DNA of 64,000 nucleotides, taken from NCBI GenBank assembly GCA_963730785.1, contig CAVSTF010000010.1, positions 434,001 through 498,000 of the forward strand, given 5' to 3'. Each line of letters opens with the position of its first letter. Position 1 is the stretch's first letter. Origin of the DNA: Bog-473 sp963730785. GTDB taxonomy: Bacteria > Actinomycetota > Acidimicrobiia > Acidimicrobiales > RAAP-2. The translations under genes and the position numbers were made by a program. Of this stretch, positions 9,067 through 18,417 are shown one piece after another. Under the pieces are notes generated by a model. That model ran no database searches, was not told the DNA's origin, and saw nothing but the letters and a program-made list of their open reading frames with translations.

Positions 9067-9543
9067 GTGTTCTGTCACAACTGTGGGCATCGAAATCCAG
9101 AGGGGGTCAACTTCTGTTCCTCGTGTGGGAATGCCCTCGTAGAAGAGGGCGACCATGCCACCATCACCATGCACCCGGCGGATGCACCCGGTGAGAATGG
9201 GGACGAGGACGCCGAGGTCGAACTGGTCGAGATCCCACACGGGGCAGGCGTGCTGGTGGTCAAGCGGGGACCAAACATGGAGGGCCGATACTTGTTGAGC
9301 GAGGGCGTGACCAAGGCGGGTCGCCATCCCGAGAGTGACATCTTCCTGGACGACATCACGGTGTCACGCCGTCATGCCGAAATTACCCATTCGGGCGAAG
9401 GGGAGTTCGTCTTGCGTGACGTGGGGTCGCTGAACGGCACCTATGTGAATCGCGAGCGTATTGAAGAGGCTCGGTTGGCGCCGGGCGACGAAGTCCAAAT
9501 CGGCAAGTTCAAGTTGGTCTACCTCGTGGCTGGAAACGAGTGA
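9067..9543 (+). CDS. garA: Zinc-ribbon FHA-domain protein, GarA/OdhI type
   Basis: A 158-residue protein. GTG 9067 is preferred, giving an N-terminus beginning with the zinc ribbon (FCHNCG...FCSSCG). The FHA domain covers about residues 65-155, with GRHPESD, SRRHAEI and SLNGTYVN, the phosphothreonine-binding loops. In mycobacteria and corynebacteria, GarA/OdhI binds and inhibits 2-oxoglutarate dehydrogenase and controls glutamate metabolism under Ser/Thr kinase control. The gene order gcvH-garA-merR supports orthology. Unlike classical GarA, the N-terminus here has two CxxC pairs, and the TxxTS kinase site is not obvious, so regulation may differ. Its stop overlaps the next start (GTGA). Confidence 0.85.
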   Translation: MFCHNCGHRNPEGVNFCSSCGNALVEEGDHATITMHPADAPGENGDEDAEVELVEIPHGAGVLVVKRGPNMEGRYLLSEGVTKAGRHPESDIFLDDITVSRRHAEITHSGEGEFVLRDVGSLNGTYVNRERIEEARLAPGDEVQIGKFKLVYLVAGNE

Positions 9544-11006
9544 GCGGTCGCACGTATCTCTCTATCGGCGACGTACTCACGATGTTGCGGGAGGAGTTTC
9601 CCGACGTCACCATCTCCAAGATCCGATTCCTGGAGAGTCAAGGTCTGGTAAACCCTGAGCGTTCGCCCTCGGGGTACCGTGAAATTTTCGACACCGATGT
9701 CGAGCGGCTGCGGTGGGTCCTCCGGCAGCAGCGGGAGCACTTCCTGCCCCTCAAGGTCATCCGGGACCGCCTGGCCGCCGGTGATCTGAGCGAGGGCGGT
9801 CCGATACCTGACGCCGACGGCGGGCCCGGAGGCGGCGAAATCGACCTCGATGAGGTGGCGGCCGAAGTACCCGAACCAACACGCCGCAACGGCAAGGTGG
9901 CACAGCGGCGCCCAGCCGCTCCGGTTAGCGCCGGCACTACCAGCGGGGGAGCGCGAGGCGGGCTTGGGGCCGGGACTCGTAGTTGGAGTGCCGGGGAAGG
10001 TCCGGAGGCCCACGGTGGCGCCAATGGCGAGGGCCACGACGAGAGCGATCAACTGACCCAGGCCGACAGCGACGCCATGGCCCGAATTTTGGCCGACGCG
10101 TCTCGCCGATCGGCCTTGCTACCCGAGGCCAGTTCTGGTGCTGGTGCTGGGGCGGCGGGCGTCGTTGCGGGAGCGGGCGCGGCCAAAGCGCCGGAGCGGG
10201 CATTGCGTGTCGTGCCAGATATTGATCCGGCGGGAGCCGGAGGCAAGGGCGCGCTGGCGCCGACGCCGGCGTCAACGCCAGCACCGGAACGCACGCCGAG
10301 CGTGGTCTCCGGTGGGGGGACGGCCGGAAAGCGCCCAGAGCCAGCGGCGCCCATCGGAGCCGAAGTGGCCGGTATCGCCAGCGGTGTCCGACGGGCCGCC
10401 GAACGGGGCGGCGCCGCGTTGCCCACGCCGGCCAAAGCGCCGGCCAACACGCCAGCCGCACCGGTTGCACCGACGGCGAAAACATCGGAGGCGTCGGTCC
10501 CGGCGGCCTCCAAAGGTGCACCCGCCTCATCCGGACGGGCCGCCGGTGGGACGGCCGCGGCGGCAACCAGTCCGGTTGTGCCGCCGCCAGCGGTGCCCAG
10601 CGGGACGTTCTCGAGCATGGTGTCAGGCGCCAGCTTCACCAGTGACGAGTTGTGTGCCGCCAGCGGTTTGTCGGAAATTGAGTTGGCCGGCCTCCAGGGA
10701 TTCGGGTTGATCGAAGGCCAGGTCGTGGCCGGCATCCTCACCTTCAACGAGGACGCCCTCACGGTGGCCAGCCTGGCCATGCAGTTCCGTAAGTTTGGGA
10801 TTGAACCCCGGCACCTGAAGCTCTACCGCAATGCGGTGGACCGTGAGATGGGGCTCATTGAGCAGGTGATCATCCCGCTCTTGCGGCAGCGCAATCCCGA
10901 ATCCCGCCAGCGTGCGGTGGAGGGCGCCGACGAGATGGCCGGCCTGGGCCAGACCATGCGGGCGGCCCTTTTGCGGGCTGCGCTTCGGCGTCACCTCGGG
11001 GGCTGA
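9540..11006 (+). CDS. MerR family regulator (Rv1828-like) with long Ala/Pro-rich insert
   Basis: A 488-residue protein starting with GTG 9540. Residues 1-about 80 are a MerR winged-helix DNA-binding domain (YLSIGDVLTMLREEFP, SKIRFLESQGL, SGYR). Residues about 365-488 match the conserved C-terminal effector/dimerisation domain of Rv1828-type proteins. Between them lie about 280 residues rich in Ala, Gly, Pro and Ser without predicted fold. Mycobacterial Rv1828 is about 250 residues, so this protein is nearly doubled by the insert. It overlaps the FHA gene by four bases and precedes the DUF151 gene, a conserved actinobacterial order. It may control the gcv/central carbon genes nearby, but that is inferred from position. 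Confidence 0.88.
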   Translation: MSGRTYLSIGDVLTMLREEFPDVTISKIRFLESQGLVNPERSPSGYREIFDTDVERLRWVLRQQREHFLPLKVIRDRLAAGDLSEGGPIPDADGGPGGGEIDLDEVAAEVPEPTRRNGKVAQRRPAAPVSAGTTSGGARGGLGAGTRSWSAGEGPEAHGGANGEGHDESDQLTQADSDAMARILADASRRSALLPEASSGAGAGAAGVVAGAGAAKAPERALRVVPDIDPAGAGGKGALAPTPASTPAPERTPSVVSGGGTAGKRPEPAAPIGAEVAGIASGVRRAAERGGAALPTPAKAPANTPAAPVAPTAKTSEASVPAASKGAPASSGRAAGGTAAAATSPVVPPPAVPSGTFSSMVSGASFTSDELCAASGLSEIELAGLQGFGLIEGQVVAGILTFNEDALTVASLAMQFRKFGIEPRHLKLYRNAVDREMGLIEQVIIPLLRQRNPESRQRAVEGADEMAGLGQTMRAALLRAALRRHLGG

Positions 11007-11041
11007 CTCAAACCCGGCTTCCGGGCGCTACATTTCATTTC

Positions 11042-11548
11042 ATGGTTCGCGTCCTCCTCCGAGCAGTGCGGGTGGACCTCCAGTCGAACACCCCGGTCCT
11101 GCTGCTGCAGGAGACCGACGGTGAGGGGCGGACATTGCCCATCTTCATCGGCAACCCCGAGGCCACGGCCATCGCCTATGCCCTCCAGGACGTGCCGGTG
11201 CCCCGACCGATGACGCACGACTTGGTGAAGGACATGCTCGGGGCGCTCGACATCTCATTGGAGCGCGTGCTCATTACCGAATTGCGATCGGCCACCTATT
11301 ACGCCGAGTTGCACTTGCGGCGGGGCGATGAGCGGACAGTCGTATCGAGCCGACCGTCGGACGCAGTGGCGGTGGCGGTCCGCACCGAGACGCCCCTCTT
11401 CGTGGCTGATGAGTTGATGGACGCCGAAGGCATCATTTTGGCCATCGAGAACGAGAATGAGGAAGAGGACGAGGAGACAGTCGAGGAGCTGGCCAGTCAG
11501 TTTCGCCAGTTTCTTGATTCAGTCCGGCCCGAAGACTTCACGGGCTGA
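11042..11548 (+). CDS. Bifunctional nuclease family protein (DUF151)
   Basis: A 168-residue cytoplasmic protein starting at ATG 11042. The DUF151/BFN fold is recognisable across residues 1-140: VLLLQE...LPIFIGNPEATAIA near the start, PRPMTHDLVKDML, then SSRPSDAVAVAVRT, which is the most conserved block. The C-terminus is acidic (EEEDEETVEE). Members are described as bifunctional DNase/RNase domain proteins, although the cellular role is poorly defined. Its position directly after the Rv1828-like regulator matches Rv1829 in M. tuberculosis. Its stop codon shares a base with the start of the following lipoprotein gene. Confidence 0.93.
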   Translation: MVRVLLRAVRVDLQSNTPVLLLQETDGEGRTLPIFIGNPEATAIAYALQDVPVPRPMTHDLVKDMLGALDISLERVLITELRSATYYAELHLRRGDERTVVSSRPSDAVAVAVRTETPLFVADELMDAEGIILAIENENEEEDEETVEELASQFRQFLDSVRPEDFTG

Positions 11549-12183
11549 TGCGCCGCCCATTGGTCTGGGTCCTGGTACTCAGCGCTGGCCTCGTCTGCGC
11601 CGCCTGCTCGTCGAGTCCCGGCGGTTCCAAGACGTCATCCGGCACGACCTCGGGGTCGGGGTCGGGGTCGAGCCATAAGACGACGACCACCACCTCGGCG
11701 CCTGCCGTGACGACCACTTCAACTGCACCGGCCGCGACCACCACGACGGCCGCATCCGGGAGTTCGTGCACTTCGGTCACGGCGATGAACGGTGCCGCAC
11801 AAGGAGCGGCCGGGACGTTGGTTGGAACGGTCACCATCACCAACCCGGGACCATCGAACTGCACGATTCTGGGTTACCCGAATTTGTACCGCTTCGCCGC
11901 CAACGGGTCATCGGTTCCAGTCACTGTCGTGCATGGCATCACCCTCAACCTCGGGGCTCCCGCCCAGAGCCCACCGGCGACAGTGGTGCTCACATCGGGA
12001 CAGCAGGCCGAGTTCACCTATCAATACGAAGATGTACCCACCGGCAATGAGACCAGCTGTGCCACCTCGACGAGCATGGCGGTGTCGGTACCCGGTGTGG
12101 CCAATCGATCGGCCCAGTTCCCTCTCTCCATGGACCCGTGCAACAACGGCACGGTCGAGGTCTCTCCGGTCTACGCCGGATAG
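11548..12183 (+). CDS. Lipoprotein with DUF4232-like domain
   Basis: A 211-residue exported protein starting at ATG 11548. The N-terminus is a lipoprotein signal peptide with lipobox VCAAC, the modified Cys being residue 20. A Ser/Thr/Gly-rich linker of about 50 residues follows. The C-terminal about 140 residues contain the pattern of DUF4232 domains of actinobacterial lipoproteins: SSCTSVTAMNGAAQGAAGT, VTITNPGPSNCTILGYP and conserved cysteines likely to form disulfides. The protein is therefore anchored on the outer face of the membrane. Function unknown. It is translationally coupled to the DUF151 gene, but this coupling is not known to me as conserved elsewhere. Confidence 0.85.
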   Translation: MRRPLVWVLVLSAGLVCAACSSSPGGSKTSSGTTSGSGSGSSHKTTTTTSAPAVTTTSTAPAATTTTAASGSSCTSVTAMNGAAQGAAGTLVGTVTITNPGPSNCTILGYPNLYRFAANGSSVPVTVVHGITLNLGAPAQSPPATVVLTSGQQAEFTYQYEDVPTGNETSCATSTSMAVSVPGVANRSAQFPLSMDPCNNGTVEVSPVYAG

Positions 12184-12217
12184 GGATAGGCCAACGCGAA
12201 CGCGGGCGGGCAGCGCG

Positions 12218-13207
12218 TCAGCGTCCCGGTGCCACCAGAATTCGACCGCGGACGTTGCCGTTCAGGACCCGGTTGAGGGATTCGGTCAGCTGCCCCAACC
12301 CAATCTCCTCGCTGACCATCTCTTCGGACCGGTGCATCGGGAAGGCATTGGCCATGTCCTGCCACAGGGCGCGGCGTTCAGCGATGGGCGTGGCCACGGT
12401 ATCGATGCCCAGCAGGGCGACGCCGCGGACGATGAAGGGGTAGACCGTCGTCTCCAGTTCGTTGCCACCGGTCAGTCCGCTGGCGGCCACAGCACCGCCG
12501 TACTTGACGGTCCGGAGCGCTTCCGACAGGGCGAGGCCACCCACACAATCGACCACGGCGCCCCAGAGCTGCGGTCCCAGGGTGCGGGTGTCGTCCGGGC
12601 TGAATCGGCGACCCACCACCTCGCTGGCGCCGAGACTGCGCAGGTACTCGTGCTCCGTTGCCTTGCCCGATGACGCCACGACTTCGTAGCCCTTATGGGC
12701 CAGCAGGGCGACCGTGGTGCTGCCCACGCCACCGGTGGCCCCGGTCACCAGGACAGGCCCATCGTCGGGTGTGGTGCCGTGCTGCTCCAGGCGGGCCAGT
12801 GAGAGGAGCGCCGTGAAGCCGGCCAATCCAATGATGGCGGCCCGGCGGCAGCTCACGTCGTCGGGAAGCGGCACCACCCAATCGGCGGGGACGCGGGCGT
12901 GGCGGGCGAAACCACCATGGTGCGCCACCCCGAGGTCATACCCCTGCACCAGGACCCGTTGACCCTTGGTGATGTCGGGCGCGTCACTTTCGATCACCGT
13001 GCCGGCCAGTTCGACGCCGGGGATCAATGGGAATCCCTTGGCCACCCGATTGCCCGGACTGCTGACCATGGCGTCCTTGAAGTTGATCACCGACCATTCG
13101 ACTTCGATCAGGACCTCGCCCGCCGGCAGATCGTCCTCGGACAGTTCAACCAATTCGGGGCGAAGCACTTCTCCGAACTTGGTCAGTCGATAGGCGGGGA
13201 ACGGCAT
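12218..13207 (-). CDS. acuI: AcuI/YhdH-type acryloyl-CoA reductase (zinc-independent MDR family)
   Basis: A 329-residue cytoplasmic oxidoreductase of the medium-chain dehydrogenase/reductase superfamily. Start is ATG 13207. The N-terminal GroES-like domain carries VEWSVINFKDAM and GFPLIPGVELAGTV, typical of AcuI/YhdH. The Rossmann domain carries the NADPH-binding ATGGVGSTTVALLAHKGY and SSGK, and lacks zinc-binding cysteines. Such enzymes reduce acryloyl-CoA to propionyl-CoA with NADPH, relevant to 3-hydroxypropionate or DMSP-derived carbon. Substrate is inferred from family. It is divergent from the S9 peptidase gene (38 bases between starts). Confidence 0.9.
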   Translation of the reverse strand: MPFPAYRLTKFGEVLRPELVELSEDDLPAGEVLIEVEWSVINFKDAMVSSPGNRVAKGFPLIPGVELAGTVIESDAPDITKGQRVLVQGYDLGVAHHGGFARHARVPADWVVPLPDDVSCRRAAIIGLAGFTALLSLARLEQHGTTPDDGPVLVTGATGGVGSTTVALLAHKGYEVVASSGKATEHEYLRSLGASEVVGRRFSPDDTRTLGPQLWGAVVDCVGGLALSEALRTVKYGGAVAASGLTGGNELETTVYPFIVRGVALLGIDTVATPIAERRALWQDMANAFPMHRSEEMVSEEIGLGQLTESLNRVLNGNVRGRILVAPGR

Positions 13208-13245
13208 TGGATCACTGTAGAAGGCCGGGCGCTACGTTCGTGGGC

Positions 13246-15320
13246 GTGACCGACCTTGCTCCGCCATCTCGGGAACAACGGGTCGCCCTGCCCTACGGGC
13301 GTTGGCCTTCGCCTCTACGAGCCGAGGATGCGGCGGCGGGCAAGGTCTCACTGTCTGAACTCTGTAGCGATGGGGACGCGCTGTATTGGTTGGAGTCACG
13401 ACCGTCGGAAGGTGGGCGGGTCGTCTTCGTGCGTTGGGACGGGCAGCCCGGCAGCGAGGTAACCGATGTTCCCCCCAAGGAGTCAGCATCCGCAGCCGGG
13501 TCCATGAATACGGCGGGGGAGCGGTGTGCCTGGTCCCGCAGCACTCGGAGGGCGCCTTTGCCTTCGTCGACCAAGCCGATCAACGAGTGTGGTTCGTGGC
13601 TGGCGTCGAGACCATGCCAGTTCCTCTTACCGAAGCACCGCCTGAGGGTCAGCGTTGGGCTCATGGCGGATTGTCGGCCAGTGCTGATGGTCAGTGGGTG
13701 GTGGCGGTTCGAGAGGCGATGACCGAAGACGGTCAACGTCCGAGGCGATCGATCATGGCCTTCCGGGCGCGAGGTGAGGCTGACCCGATCAACGAATGCG
13801 TGCTGCTGTCCGGCCACGACTTTTATGGATCACCGGCCTTGCGTGCCGATGGCAAGGCGGTCGCGGCCGCAACCTGGGATCACCCCGATATGCAATGGGA
13901 CTTTTCGCAGATTGAAGTCTGCGCGCTGGTCACCATCGCCGACGATGCGACGGGTCAACCGCGCCTGGAGCCCAGTGGGTCGCCGTGGTCGGCGTCTGGT
14001 CAACCCGGCGATCCCCCGGGACGATCACCGTGTTCGGTGGGGCAGCCGATGTGGCGGCGCGATGGTCGGTTGTTGTTCGTATCGGATCGCCAGGGTTGGT
14101 GGCAGCCCTATGAGCACGAAGGACATGAGGGAGGTGCGGCTCGTCAGTTGAGCGCGGCGGCCGTCGAGTTCCATGGTGCCGATTTTGTGCTCAGCCTCAG
14201 GACCATGGCCGAGTTGGCTGACGGGTCCATTGTGGCGGGCGTGTCCTCGGAGGGTCGAGACGGCCTCGTCGTCGTTTCGGGATCGACTTCGGGATCGAAT
14301 TCGGCGGACGATCGGCCGCTCGAGCAACCCTGCATCGAAATCGCCACCGTGCGGGCCCACGGACGAGGAGTGGCGTTCATCGGGACCACACCGGATGCGC
14401 CCCCAACGGTGTGGTGGATGCCGGAGGTGGGTGGCCCGGTCTCGGCGGTGGGTGCGGTGTCATCACCGGTGCTTCGGCCCGATGACGTGTCGGTGGGCGA
14501 AGCGTTCTCGCTGTCGGGACGGTCGGGTCGACCCGTCCACGGCGTGTACTTTCCGCCCCAGTTGTCGAGGACCGAGGGACCTGAAGGAGCGCTCCCTCCG
14601 TTGGTCGTCTGGTGTCACGGTGGCCCGACCTCACGCGCTCGGTCGGGCTTTGACCTCAGCGTGCAGTACTTCACCACGCGAGGCTTCGCCGTGGCGGCGG
14701 TCGACTACGCCGGGAGCACCGGCTACGGCCGGGAGTATCGATGCTCATTGTGGGGAGCGTGGGGGGTGGCGGATGCCGAGGACTGCGAGGACGCGGCGCA
14801 ATTCCTGGCCGAGCGCGGATCGGTCGACGGGGAACGACTGGCCATTCGGGGTGGCAGTTCCGGGGGGCTCACCGCTCTCAATGCGCTGGTCGAGGATCCG
14901 GCCCACGGTGCCGGATCAGACCAGCCGCCCATGTCCGACCGTCGACGATTCCGGGTCGCCGTGGCCTGGTACGGGGTGACCGATCTGGTGAGCTTGGCCG
15001 CCAGTACCCACGATTTCGAAGCTCAGTACATGGACCGTCTCATTGGCCCGCTGCCGGCAGCTCGCCCCACGTACGATCGACGTTCGCCCGTGCACCGGGG
15101 TCCGGACATGCGGGGGTCCGCCCTTTTGCTACAGGGGTTGGACGATCTCGTCGTCCCACCCGCCCAGGCCGAACTGCTCCAAGCCGCCATGCAGGCGGCC
15201 GGTCGGCGTTGCGAGGCCATCTTCTTCGCCGGCGAGGGACACGGGTTCCGGCGCCACGACACGTTGGTGGCCTGTCTGGAGGCAGAGTTGTCCTTTTACC
15301 AAGAGGAACTTCAGCTGTAA
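13246..15320 (+). CDS. S9 family prolyl oligopeptidase-like serine peptidase, frameshifted
   Basis: Start is GTG 13246 (MTDLAPPSREQRVALPYGRW). The first about 76 residues are in one frame. At the C6 run 13471-13476 the frame changes, and restoring one C joins DVPP to GVSIRSRVHEYGGG, the conserved start of the beta-propeller in this family. The C-terminal alpha/beta-hydrolase domain has the nucleophile motif RGGSSGGL, the acid in GLDDLVVP and the His in GEGHGF. The reconstructed protein is about 690 residues, normal for S9C-type acylaminoacyl/dipeptidyl peptidases. No signal peptide is seen, so it is probably cytoplasmic. The break is probably an indel in the assembly; a real pseudogene cannot be excluded. 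Confidence 0.85.
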
Positions 15321-15360
15321 CGACCGGTGAATCCGGAAACGCCACCCCGGTAGGCGCCCT

Positions 15361-16854
15361 ATGTCAGGCTGTAGCCACTCCATGTTGAGACCCCTTTCCC
15401 AACGCCGTGGGCAAGCCATCGCGGCGCGGCGCGCCATGGTCGTCGCCTGGAGGCGTTCGCTGAGTTCCGCCTACGCCCAGAATCCCGAAGTAGGCGACGC
15501 CATTTTGTATTTCGTTGCCGTGATCTTCGCCGTCATCACCATCACCGCATCAGGCATCACCCTCTACCAACAGTGGGGCAAATTGGCCGTGGGGCCGTTC
15601 GCCGCCGGTGTGGTGGCGTCGCTCGTACTGGCCTACGTGGTGCGGCGTCGGCGGGGACGATCCAAGTCCGCAGGCAGCGACTCGATCTCCGCTGCGGCCG
15701 CCACCTCGCCGAAGGTCGAGGCCCGCCTCCCTCGGTGGCGTTGGACCGCGCGCATCATCATCGCCACCTGTGTGTTCGCCGGCGCCACTGCCATCCCGCT
15801 GTCGCTCGAGGTGCTGTGGCGCTCCGACGGTGATCCCGGATCCCACGTTCAGCCCGAAGTCCTCACCATTGAGCGAGGCGGCCAGGCCGTGGCCAAGGGG
15901 AAGGATCCGTATCACGAGGTCACCACGCCGGATCACAAGGTGATCTATCACCCCAAGGGTCAGCCGCTCTACGAGGGATTCCTGCCGTACCTGCCGCTCA
16001 TGACGGTGTTCGGCCTCCCCAGTGATCGGCACCATGACGTTGTCCTGACTGACGCCCGCATCTTCTTCAGTCTCGTGACCCTCATCGTGACCGCGTTGGC
16101 GCTCTGGCTCTGTCCGGCCGGAGGTCGGCGAAAAATGCGAGCCATGCAGGTGTTGGCCATCTTGCCCACTGCGGCCTTGCCGTTGGCCACAGGCGGCGAT
16201 GACATGCCGGTAGCGGCCTTTTTACTGCTGGGCATGGTGCTGGCCCAACGACGACAACCCTTCGCGTCCGGGCTTGTGCTGGGCATCGTCTCGTCCATGA
16301 AATTCACGGCGTGGCCGCTAGCTGCGCTGGCCCTGTTCGCGGCCGACGGCAAGAACGACGTGCGGCGTCCGGGCACCATGTTCTTGGGCATGTTGGTGGT
16401 GGCGGGTCCGGTGGTGGTGCCCTTCGCACTGCGCGGGCCATGGGCCTTCTTCGACAACGTGGTGTTGTTCCCGCTCGGTCTATCCGGGGTGACATCGCCG
16501 GCGGCCAGCCCGCTGCCCGGGCACCTCATCGTCGCCGCCTTCCCCTTCCTCCATCGCGCCCTTCCGCTGAGTGTGGGAGTGGTGGGCGGCATCCTGCTGG
16601 GCATCCACCTGTGGCGCCGGCCGCCGCAGACAGTGGCGCAGGTCTGCACGGTGGGTGGTGTCGTGATGTCGGTCATCATCCTGCTGGCCCCGGCAACTCG
16701 GATCGGTTACTTGCTGTATCCGATCAACTTCTTCGTCTGGGCCTACCTGTTTACTGAGTTGGAAGCACAGCCCAAGAGTCGCTGGGTCGAGGAACCGAGC
16801 GTGGCCGCTGCCGATGGTGGCCAGGCGCCGCCGCTCTTGGCCTTCAGTCATTAG
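15361..16854 (+). CDS. Polytopic membrane protein, GT87-like mannosyltransferase candidate
   Basis: A 497-residue protein starting at ATG 15361 (ATG 15382 and 15436 are alternatives). It has about ten hydrophobic segments, with an exported loop after the third segment containing KGKDPYHEVTTPDHKVIYHPKG and YEGFLPYLPLM. This arrangement, with an acidic or DPY motif in the first large loop and a run of membrane spans, resembles DUF2029/GT87 polyprenol-phosphate-mannose-dependent transferases. MKFTAWPL in a later segment is also like that family. The donor and acceptor are not predictable from sequence. It stands alone between the S9 peptidase gene and convergent genes. Confidence 0.7.
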   Translation: MSGCSHSMLRPLSQRRGQAIAARRAMVVAWRRSLSSAYAQNPEVGDAILYFVAVIFAVITITASGITLYQQWGKLAVGPFAAGVVASLVLAYVVRRRRGRSKSAGSDSISAAAATSPKVEARLPRWRWTARIIIATCVFAGATAIPLSLEVLWRSDGDPGSHVQPEVLTIERGGQAVAKGKDPYHEVTTPDHKVIYHPKGQPLYEGFLPYLPLMTVFGLPSDRHHDVVLTDARIFFSLVTLIVTALALWLCPAGGRRKMRAMQVLAILPTAALPLATGGDDMPVAAFLLLGMVLAQRRQPFASGLVLGIVSSMKFTAWPLAALALFAADGKNDVRRPGTMFLGMLVVAGPVVVPFALRGPWAFFDNVVLFPLGLSGVTSPAASPLPGHLIVAAFPFLHRALPLSVGVVGGILLGIHLWRRPPQTVAQVCTVGGVVMSVIILLAPATRIGYLLYPINFFVWAYLFTELEAQPKSRWVEEPSVAAADGGQAPPLLAFSH

Positions 16855-16896
16855 CCGCCAGTACCGACCGACGACTCGACAACTCGACAACTCGAC

Positions 16897-17505
16897 TCAG
16901 TCCGGGTCGGGCACCTGGAAGAGCCGCACGGTGAACTGGGTGTCGCCCGTCGCTGGTGCAGTGGAGCCGAATGCAGTGGGGGAGACCACCACGCCCATCT
17001 CCCAGTAAAAGCCGTCGGAGCCGGCCAGCTTGCCCAAGACCTCAATGGCATTGGCATCGTGGTCGGCCGCACCCACCTCGAAGATCTGCCAGCCCTGCGC
17101 CTTCATATCTTTGCGATAGAAGTTCTCGATCGCGCCCTGAGATGCGTTCGAGCGCATCTGGATCTGTGCGTCATATTGCTGAGCGGCCGCACTGTTGTTT
17201 TCAAACGAGAGGCGCACGGAACCCTTGGGGATGTCGGTGGCGTTGATGATGTTGCCCGGCGGCTGCCCTGACTTCACGATGGGGGTGAGGTCGACTCGGC
17301 CCGGCACCGCACTGAGCACGGTGCCGCCCACCTTGGTCGATGTGTTGCCGGTCTTGACCTGCTGGACCGGATTCGAAGTCAGAAAGCTGGCCCCGATGAA
17401 GAGGAACAGGATCACCACGCCGAGCCCGGGCACGATCATGGCCCATTTCAGATTGAATCCCGGGCCGGTCGGCGGCCGCACCGGCATCACATCGTCGACG
17501 CTCAT
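16897..17505 (-). CDS. Single-span membrane protein of unknown function
   Basis: A 202-residue protein starting at ATG 17505. A short N-terminus rich in Pro precedes one membrane segment at about residues 21-43. The remaining about 155 residues are probably extracytoplasmic and include GNIINATDIPKGSV, SNASQGAIENFYRKDMKAQGWQIFEV and GFYWEMGVVVSP. The stretch IENFYRKDMKAQGW resembles a widespread pattern in small secreted actinobacterial proteins, in which a helix ends in GW before a strand. I do not recognise a named family. It lies 12 bases downstream of thiD on the same strand and may be co-transcribed with it. Confidence 0.75.
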   Translation of the reverse strand: MSVDDVMPVRPPTGPGFNLKWAMIVPGLGVVILFLFIGASFLTSNPVQQVKTGNTSTKVGGTVLSAVPGRVDLTPIVKSGQPPGNIINATDIPKGSVRLSFENNSAAAQQYDAQIQMRSNASQGAIENFYRKDMKAQGWQIFEVGAADHDANAIEVLGKLAGSDGFYWEMGVVVSPTAFGSTAPATGDTQFTVRLFQVPDPD

Positions 17506-17517
17506 TGGGTCCCCAGC

Positions 17518-18339
17518 CTATGTTCCGGCCGACCATCCAAAATGGTCGATGGGTCCATGTCCGGACCCGAGATGCCACCCGGCGCTGCCGGCCAGGCCGC
17601 GGGCCACGAACGCCTTGGCGGTGCGGATGGCGTCGAGCACGTCATCGCCCAGGGCCAGCCGAGCGGCGATGGAGGCCGACAGCGAACAGCCGGTGCCGTG
17701 GTCGTTGCTGGTCACCACCCGGGTTGCCGCCAGGACGGTGATCCCTTCGGGACCGGCCACGACGTCATCAGCCGCCTCGGTGAGGTGGCCTCCTTTCACC
17801 ACCACGTAGGTGGTCCCGAGCTGCCGCAACTCCTCGGCGGTGGCGGCCATGGCGTCGACCGTCATCAGGTCTTCGACCCGCTGGTTGGTCAGCGCCGCCG
17901 CCTCGCGCAGGTTGGGGGTGGCCACCTCGGCGCACGGCAACAGACGAGTCAGGTACTCGGCCACGCCGTCTCCGTCCATGAGGGCGTGCCCGCTCGATGA
18001 CACCAGTACCGGGTCGACCACCAGATGGGGTAATCGACCGGCTGCGGCCAGGTCGGCCACCGTGCGGACGATGTCGGGGGTGGCCAGCATGCCGGTCTTG
18101 ACGCTGCGTACAGACAGATCGTCGAGCACCGCTTCAATCTGCAGCCGGACAAAGGCGGCCGGCAGGGGAAAGACGCCCCGGACCTCGGCCGTGTTCTGGG
18201 CCGTGACCGCGGTCAGCGCCGTGGCGCCGTGCACCCGCTGGGCGGCGAAACTCTTGAGGTCGGCCTGTGCGCCGGCCCCGCCACCCGAATCGGACCCGGC
18301 GATGCTGAGGGCAACGGGGGGAGTGGGGTCGCCCGGCAC
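17518..18339 (-). CDS. thiD: Bifunctional hydroxymethylpyrimidine kinase/phosphomethylpyrimidine kinase
   Basis: A 273-residue cytoplasmic kinase of thiamine biosynthesis that phosphorylates HMP to HMP-P and then HMP-PP. Start is GTG 18339. PfkB/ribokinase-fold features are present: SIAGSDSGGGAGAQADLKSF at the N-terminus, GATALTAVTAQNT, VDPVLVSSSGH, and the C-terminal DHGTGCSLSASIA, which contains the anion hole and catalytic Asp. Length is normal. It is divergent from thiG with 78 bases between, consistent with a small thiamine locus. No TPP riboswitch was recognised in that gap. Confidence 0.95.
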   Translation of the reverse strand: MPGDPTPPVALSIAGSDSGGGAGAQADLKSFAAQRVHGATALTAVTAQNTAEVRGVFPLPAAFVRLQIEAVLDDLSVRSVKTGMLATPDIVRTVADLAAAGRLPHLVVDPVLVSSSGHALMDGDGVAEYLTRLLPCAEVATPNLREAAALTNQRVEDLMTVDAMAATAEELRQLGTTYVVVKGGHLTEAADDVVAGPEGITVLAATRVVTSNDHGTGCSLSASIAARLALGDDVLDAIRTAKAFVARGLAGSAGWHLGSGHGPIDHFGWSAGT

Positions 18340-18417
18340 CTCGCCACGTTAGCCATGGTCGCCGGGGGCTCTGGACTCGTCGAAACCGCCACAGGGACAG
18401 CGGTATCGTCGTTCACC

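Noticed and set aside
18340..18417. TPP riboswitch between thiD and thiG
   Set aside because: Only 78 bases are available and the conserved CTGAGA and ACCTGATCTGG-type boxes are absent.
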